Source: Erysipelotrichaceae bacterium
Lineage (GTDB): Bacteria > Bacillota_I > Bacilli_A > Erysipelotrichales > Erysipelotrichaceae
Length of the DNA stretch: 64,000 nt
Reading direction: 5' to 3'
Assembly (NCBI GenBank): GCA_022799495.1
Contig: JAAWON010000002.1
Span: forward strand, 1-64,000
This document shows, piece after piece, positions 61,799 through 64,000 of this stretch (the stretch's first letter is position 1; each line of letters opens with the position of its first letter). The translations under genes were made by a program, and so were the position numbers. The notes beneath the pieces are model-generated. The model did not search any database. It was not told the DNA's origin and was given only the letters and a program-made list of their open reading frames with translations.

Positions 61799-62464
61799 TC
61801 AAAGCTGCCAGTCAATTGGCTCAATGCCATGTTCCTGCAAATACGCATTGGTTTTGGAAAAGTGAGCACAGCCTTTAAAACCATAATCAACACTGTATGG
61901 GCTGGGATGTGAACTGGTCAATACCAAATGATTGGGATTGTGTAATAAACTCATCTTTGCCTTGGCATTGCGTCCCCACAATAGGAATACCAGTGCTTCT
62001 TTCTTTTGATCCAACAATGCAATGATGCGATCACTCAGTTGTTCCCATCCCTTACCCTGATGGGAATTGGCAGCACCTTTACGAACGGTCAATACGGTGT
62101 TTAACAGCAGTACACCCTGTTTAGCCCAACCGCTCAATTCCCCGTGTGAGGGAATGTGGCAGCCGACATCTGCTTGCAATTCCGCAAAGATATTCATAAG
62201 GGAAGGAGGCGGAGTTACACCTTTTTGAACCGAGAAGCACAAGCCATGTGCCTGTCCCGGACCATGATAAGGATCCTGTCCTAAAATTACTACCTTAACA
62301 TCCTGATAGGCGGTATACTTCAACGCATTAAAGATATCATACATATCGGGATAGATGATATGAGTCCGATATTCCTGTGCCAGAAAAGCACGCAGTTTCA
62401 AATAGTATGGCTGTTGAAATTCTTCTTGTAATAATGCATCCCAATCATTTCCAATGTGTACCAT
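61799..62464 (-). CDS. ung: Uracil-DNA glycosylase
   Basis: Removes uracil from DNA at the start of base-excision repair. Family 1 UDG signatures: catalytic Asp loop GQDPYHGPGQAHGLCFSV, PPPSLMNIF, LLLNTVLTVRKGAANSHQGKGWE, FLLWGRNAK and the His loop TSSHPSPYSVDYGF. 221 residues is typical. Monocistronic in appearance. Confident. Confidence 0.97.
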   Translation of the reverse strand: MVHIGNDWDALLQEEFQQPYYLKLRAFLAQEYRTHIIYPDMYDIFNALKYTAYQDVKVVILGQDPYHGPGQAHGLCFSVQKGVTPPPSLMNIFAELQADVGCHIPSHGELSGWAKQGVLLLNTVLTVRKGAANSHQGKGWEQLSDRIIALLDQKKEALVFLLWGRNAKAKMSLLHNPNHLVLTSSHPSPYSVDYGFKGCAHFSKTNAYLQEHGIEPIDWQL

Positions 62465-62591
62465 ATCATTTCCCTTTGTGGATGACTCACATGATCATCC
62501 ACTCCCTTTCTGTTCCTTCACTATGTCTATCCACCGTTTTTATTGTACGAAATGAAAGAAAACATCCTCTCTGTTTTCACAAAGAAGATGT

Positions 62592-63050
62592 TTACTTAAT
62601 CAGGTTATATTCCTGTGCCCATTGATGAAAGGATGATTCACTTAGACCTTCGTCTTGATATTCCTTTTCATCCCAAAATCGGCTTTTGATTTTACCCTTT
62701 TCCAAATAGTAGAGATCCGGAGTTCCGTTGAAATCCGGGAATATGGCCTCTAATTCTTTAAGGGCAACCTGAGTGCCTTCCTTATCATTCACCCAATCCA
62801 ATTCCACTTCATAGAGAGTGACATTATGATCCGGCAAATAGTCCGTCAACATTGTATGGAAGGTTTGACAATGACCGCAAGATGTCTGTGTCAATACAAT
62901 CGCAAAATCTTCTTCATTCTTTATTTTCTCGGCAACGACAGCCGTATTGATTCTTTCCACTTTTCCCGGTACACTCGGCTCGGAATCACCGCAACCGCTT
63001 ACCAGCATCAATACAGCCGCAAACGCCCAAAGATAACGTTTGATTTTCAT
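62592..63050 (-). CDS. Thioredoxin-fold lipoprotein with CGHC motif
   Basis: A 152-residue exported thioredoxin-like protein. It opens with a signal peptide MKIKRYLWAFAAVLMLVSGC ending in a lipobox (LVSGC), then a thioredoxin-like domain with VLTQTSCGHCQTFHTML (CGHC as in PDI-type oxidants) and FNGTPDLYYLEKGK carrying the cis-Pro loop. The redox direction is unknown. The start is the ATG 7 nt after GAGGTG; the ORF track's earlier TTG lies too close to that site. Related in type to the CPWC lipoprotein at 6 kb. Confidence 0.75.
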   Translation of the reverse strand: MKIKRYLWAFAAVLMLVSGCGDSEPSVPGKVERINTAVVAEKIKNEEDFAIVLTQTSCGHCQTFHTMLTDYLPDHNVTLYEVELDWVNDKEGTQVALKELEAIFPDFNGTPDLYYLEKGKIKSRFWDEKEYQDEGLSESSFHQWAQEYNLIK

Positions 63051-63205
63051 ATTCAATCACCTCAACGTCTATTAGTATATACGAATTACACAAAAAAAGA
63101 AAGAGTTTCTTGCTTTTCTTGCACGTTTCCTTCTTACCAATACCCTTGTTCAGAAGGTGGTGGCAGGCAATCGAGTACCCTTATTTGCAAGGGTGAGGGA
63201 TGCGT

Positions 63206-64000
63206 TTAGCGCTGATACGTTGCTTCATAATCGTTGAGCAGCGTATCCAATTCTTGATAAGTCGTGAGATGGGCCAAAGCGTCTTTTAATAAATGGGATT
63301 GATACAAGCCTTTGACATACCATGCGGCATGAGAACGCATTTCACGCATACCAATGCCTTCTCCTTTCAGCGCACATAAGCGCTGTGCATGCATACGTGC
63401 CAGCGCAAAACGCTCTTCGATGGATGGATAAGGATCATAAACGCCCTTTTCCAAGTATTGCACACAGCGGCTCAATAGCCAAGGATCTCCTAACATCCCT
63501 CTGCCAATCATCACTGCATCACAACCGGTTTCCTGCATCATGCGCAGTGCATCTTCCGGTGTATGGATATCACCATTGCCAATAATCGGGATATGACAAG
63601 CCGCTTTCAATGCTTTGATGTATGACCAATCCGCTTTCCCCTCATACATCTGGGAGCGAGTACGGGCATGAAGGGCAATCGCTTTTACCCCGACTTCTTC
63701 TAATTTCATTGCCAAGTTAACACAATTGATATGATGTTGATCAAAACCGATGCGTAATTTAACACTGATGGGTTTATGAACCGCCGCAACTAACTGACGG
63801 ACCAATTCAATCGTGTGTTCTTCCTCCAGCAGCAACGCACTACCCGCATGTGCTTTGATTACTTTATTGACCGGGCAGCCCATATTGATATCAATGATAT
63901 CGCAATCACTATGTTGATCCAAAAACCGTGCCGCATACAACATCGTTTCGATGTCATGGCCAAACAACTGCATACTTAACGGATGTTCATTCGCTTCTAC
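63206..64000 (-). CDS. dus: tRNA-dihydrouridine synthase (N-terminus beyond window edge)
   Basis: An FMN-dependent reductase making dihydrouridine in tRNA D-loops, most like DusB. Visible: DINMGCPVNKVIKAHAGSALL (substrate Cys region), SVKLRIGFD, ALHARTRSQMYEGKADW (FMN phosphate and catalytic context), IGNGDIHTPEDA and CDAVMIGRGMLGDPWL. The frame runs open to the window edge (VEANEHPLSMQLFGHD), so about 60-70 N-terminal residues are missing. The next gene downstream is the lipoprotein; 150 bases separate them. Confidence 0.92.
   Translation of the reverse strand, partial: VEANEHPLSMQLFGHDIETMLYAARFLDQHSDCDIIDINMGCPVNKVIKAHAGSALLLEEEHTIELVRQLVAAVHKPISVKLRIGFDQHHINCVNLAMKLEEVGVKAIALHARTRSQMYEGKADWSYIKALKAACHIPIIGNGDIHTPEDALRMMQETGCDAVMIGRGMLGDPWLLSRCVQYLEKGVYDPYPSIEERFALARMHAQRLCALKGEGIGMREMRSHAAWYVKGLYQSHLLKDALAHLTTYQELDTLLNDYEATYQR

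Noticed and set aside
1-64000. rRNA or tRNA genes and insertion sequences
   Set aside because: No tRNA-like cloverleaf, rRNA segment or transposase with inverted ends was recognised, apart from the Rpn-type nuclease fragment at the left edge.

Overview
The window reads as the chromosome of a low-to-moderate GC Gram-positive bacterium (Firmicutes/Bacillota), most likely a gut-type member of the Erysipelotrichia. This rests on gene content and order: rpsF-ssb-rpsR followed by yybS-gdpP-rplI-dnaB, walJ-htrA-rlmH, a three-gene glgC-glgD-glgA operon, ComFA/ComFC, an HrcA-type CIRCE site, SAM-I and THF riboswitches, AGGAGG ribosome binding sites and TTGACA/TATAAT promoters. The genus cannot be fixed from sequence reading alone. 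Both window edges cut genes: an Rpn-type nuclease on the left and a tRNA-dihydrouridine synthase on the right.

Layout. 1-8 kb: a DtxR-family regulator, then citrate synthase and NAD-type isocitrate dehydrogenase (minus) divergent from aconitase (plus), a thioredoxin-like lipoprotein and fumarase. The first three enzymes form the oxidative half-cycle from oxaloacetate to 2-oxoglutarate. 8-14 kb: a DUF308 membrane protein, a HAD phosphatase, an MFS exporter behind a MerR-type promoter, a ceramidase-like hydrolase and a Tgt-family enzyme with an altered base pocket. 14-15 kb: an AT-rich islet with a small MazF-like protein preceded by a strong promoter, a multi-hairpin RNA and an intrinsic terminator. 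15-22 kb: cold-shock protein, O-antigen-ligase-like protein, comFA/comFC, a 38-aa membrane peptide, tatD, mnmE and a CIRCE-controlled Hsp20. 22-33 kb: central metabolism (pgk-tpiA, guaB, glgCDA, two tandem pta genes). 33-36 kb: a THF-riboswitch-controlled folate ECF component and a SAM-I-controlled metK. 36-40 kb: an AraC regulator divergent from a MATE pump, then a sugar-nucleotide epimerase-like protein and a PfkB kinase. 40-50 kb: the conserved replication/ribosome/cell-wall block. 50-57 kb: one 2115-residue surface protein joining a phosphatase/nuclease fold, three near-identical F5/8C (CBM32) modules and a GH20 hexosaminidase. 57-64 kb: HAD phosphatase, a heterodimeric ABC exporter, ung, a second thioredoxin-like lipoprotein and dus.

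Most of the window is ordinary core genome. The parts most worth a second look are the promoter-RNA-terminator-toxin cassette at 14.09-14.72 kb, which has the architecture of type III toxin-antitoxin loci but no obvious tandem repeats; the giant EEP/GH20 glycan-degrading protein; the trichomonad-type IMP dehydrogenase; the Tgt variant; and several readable regulatory sites (MerR dyad, AraC direct repeats, CRE-like sites, an SD-sequestering hairpin behind the THF aptamer). All statements come from reading the sequence; no database search, folding program or alignment was run.
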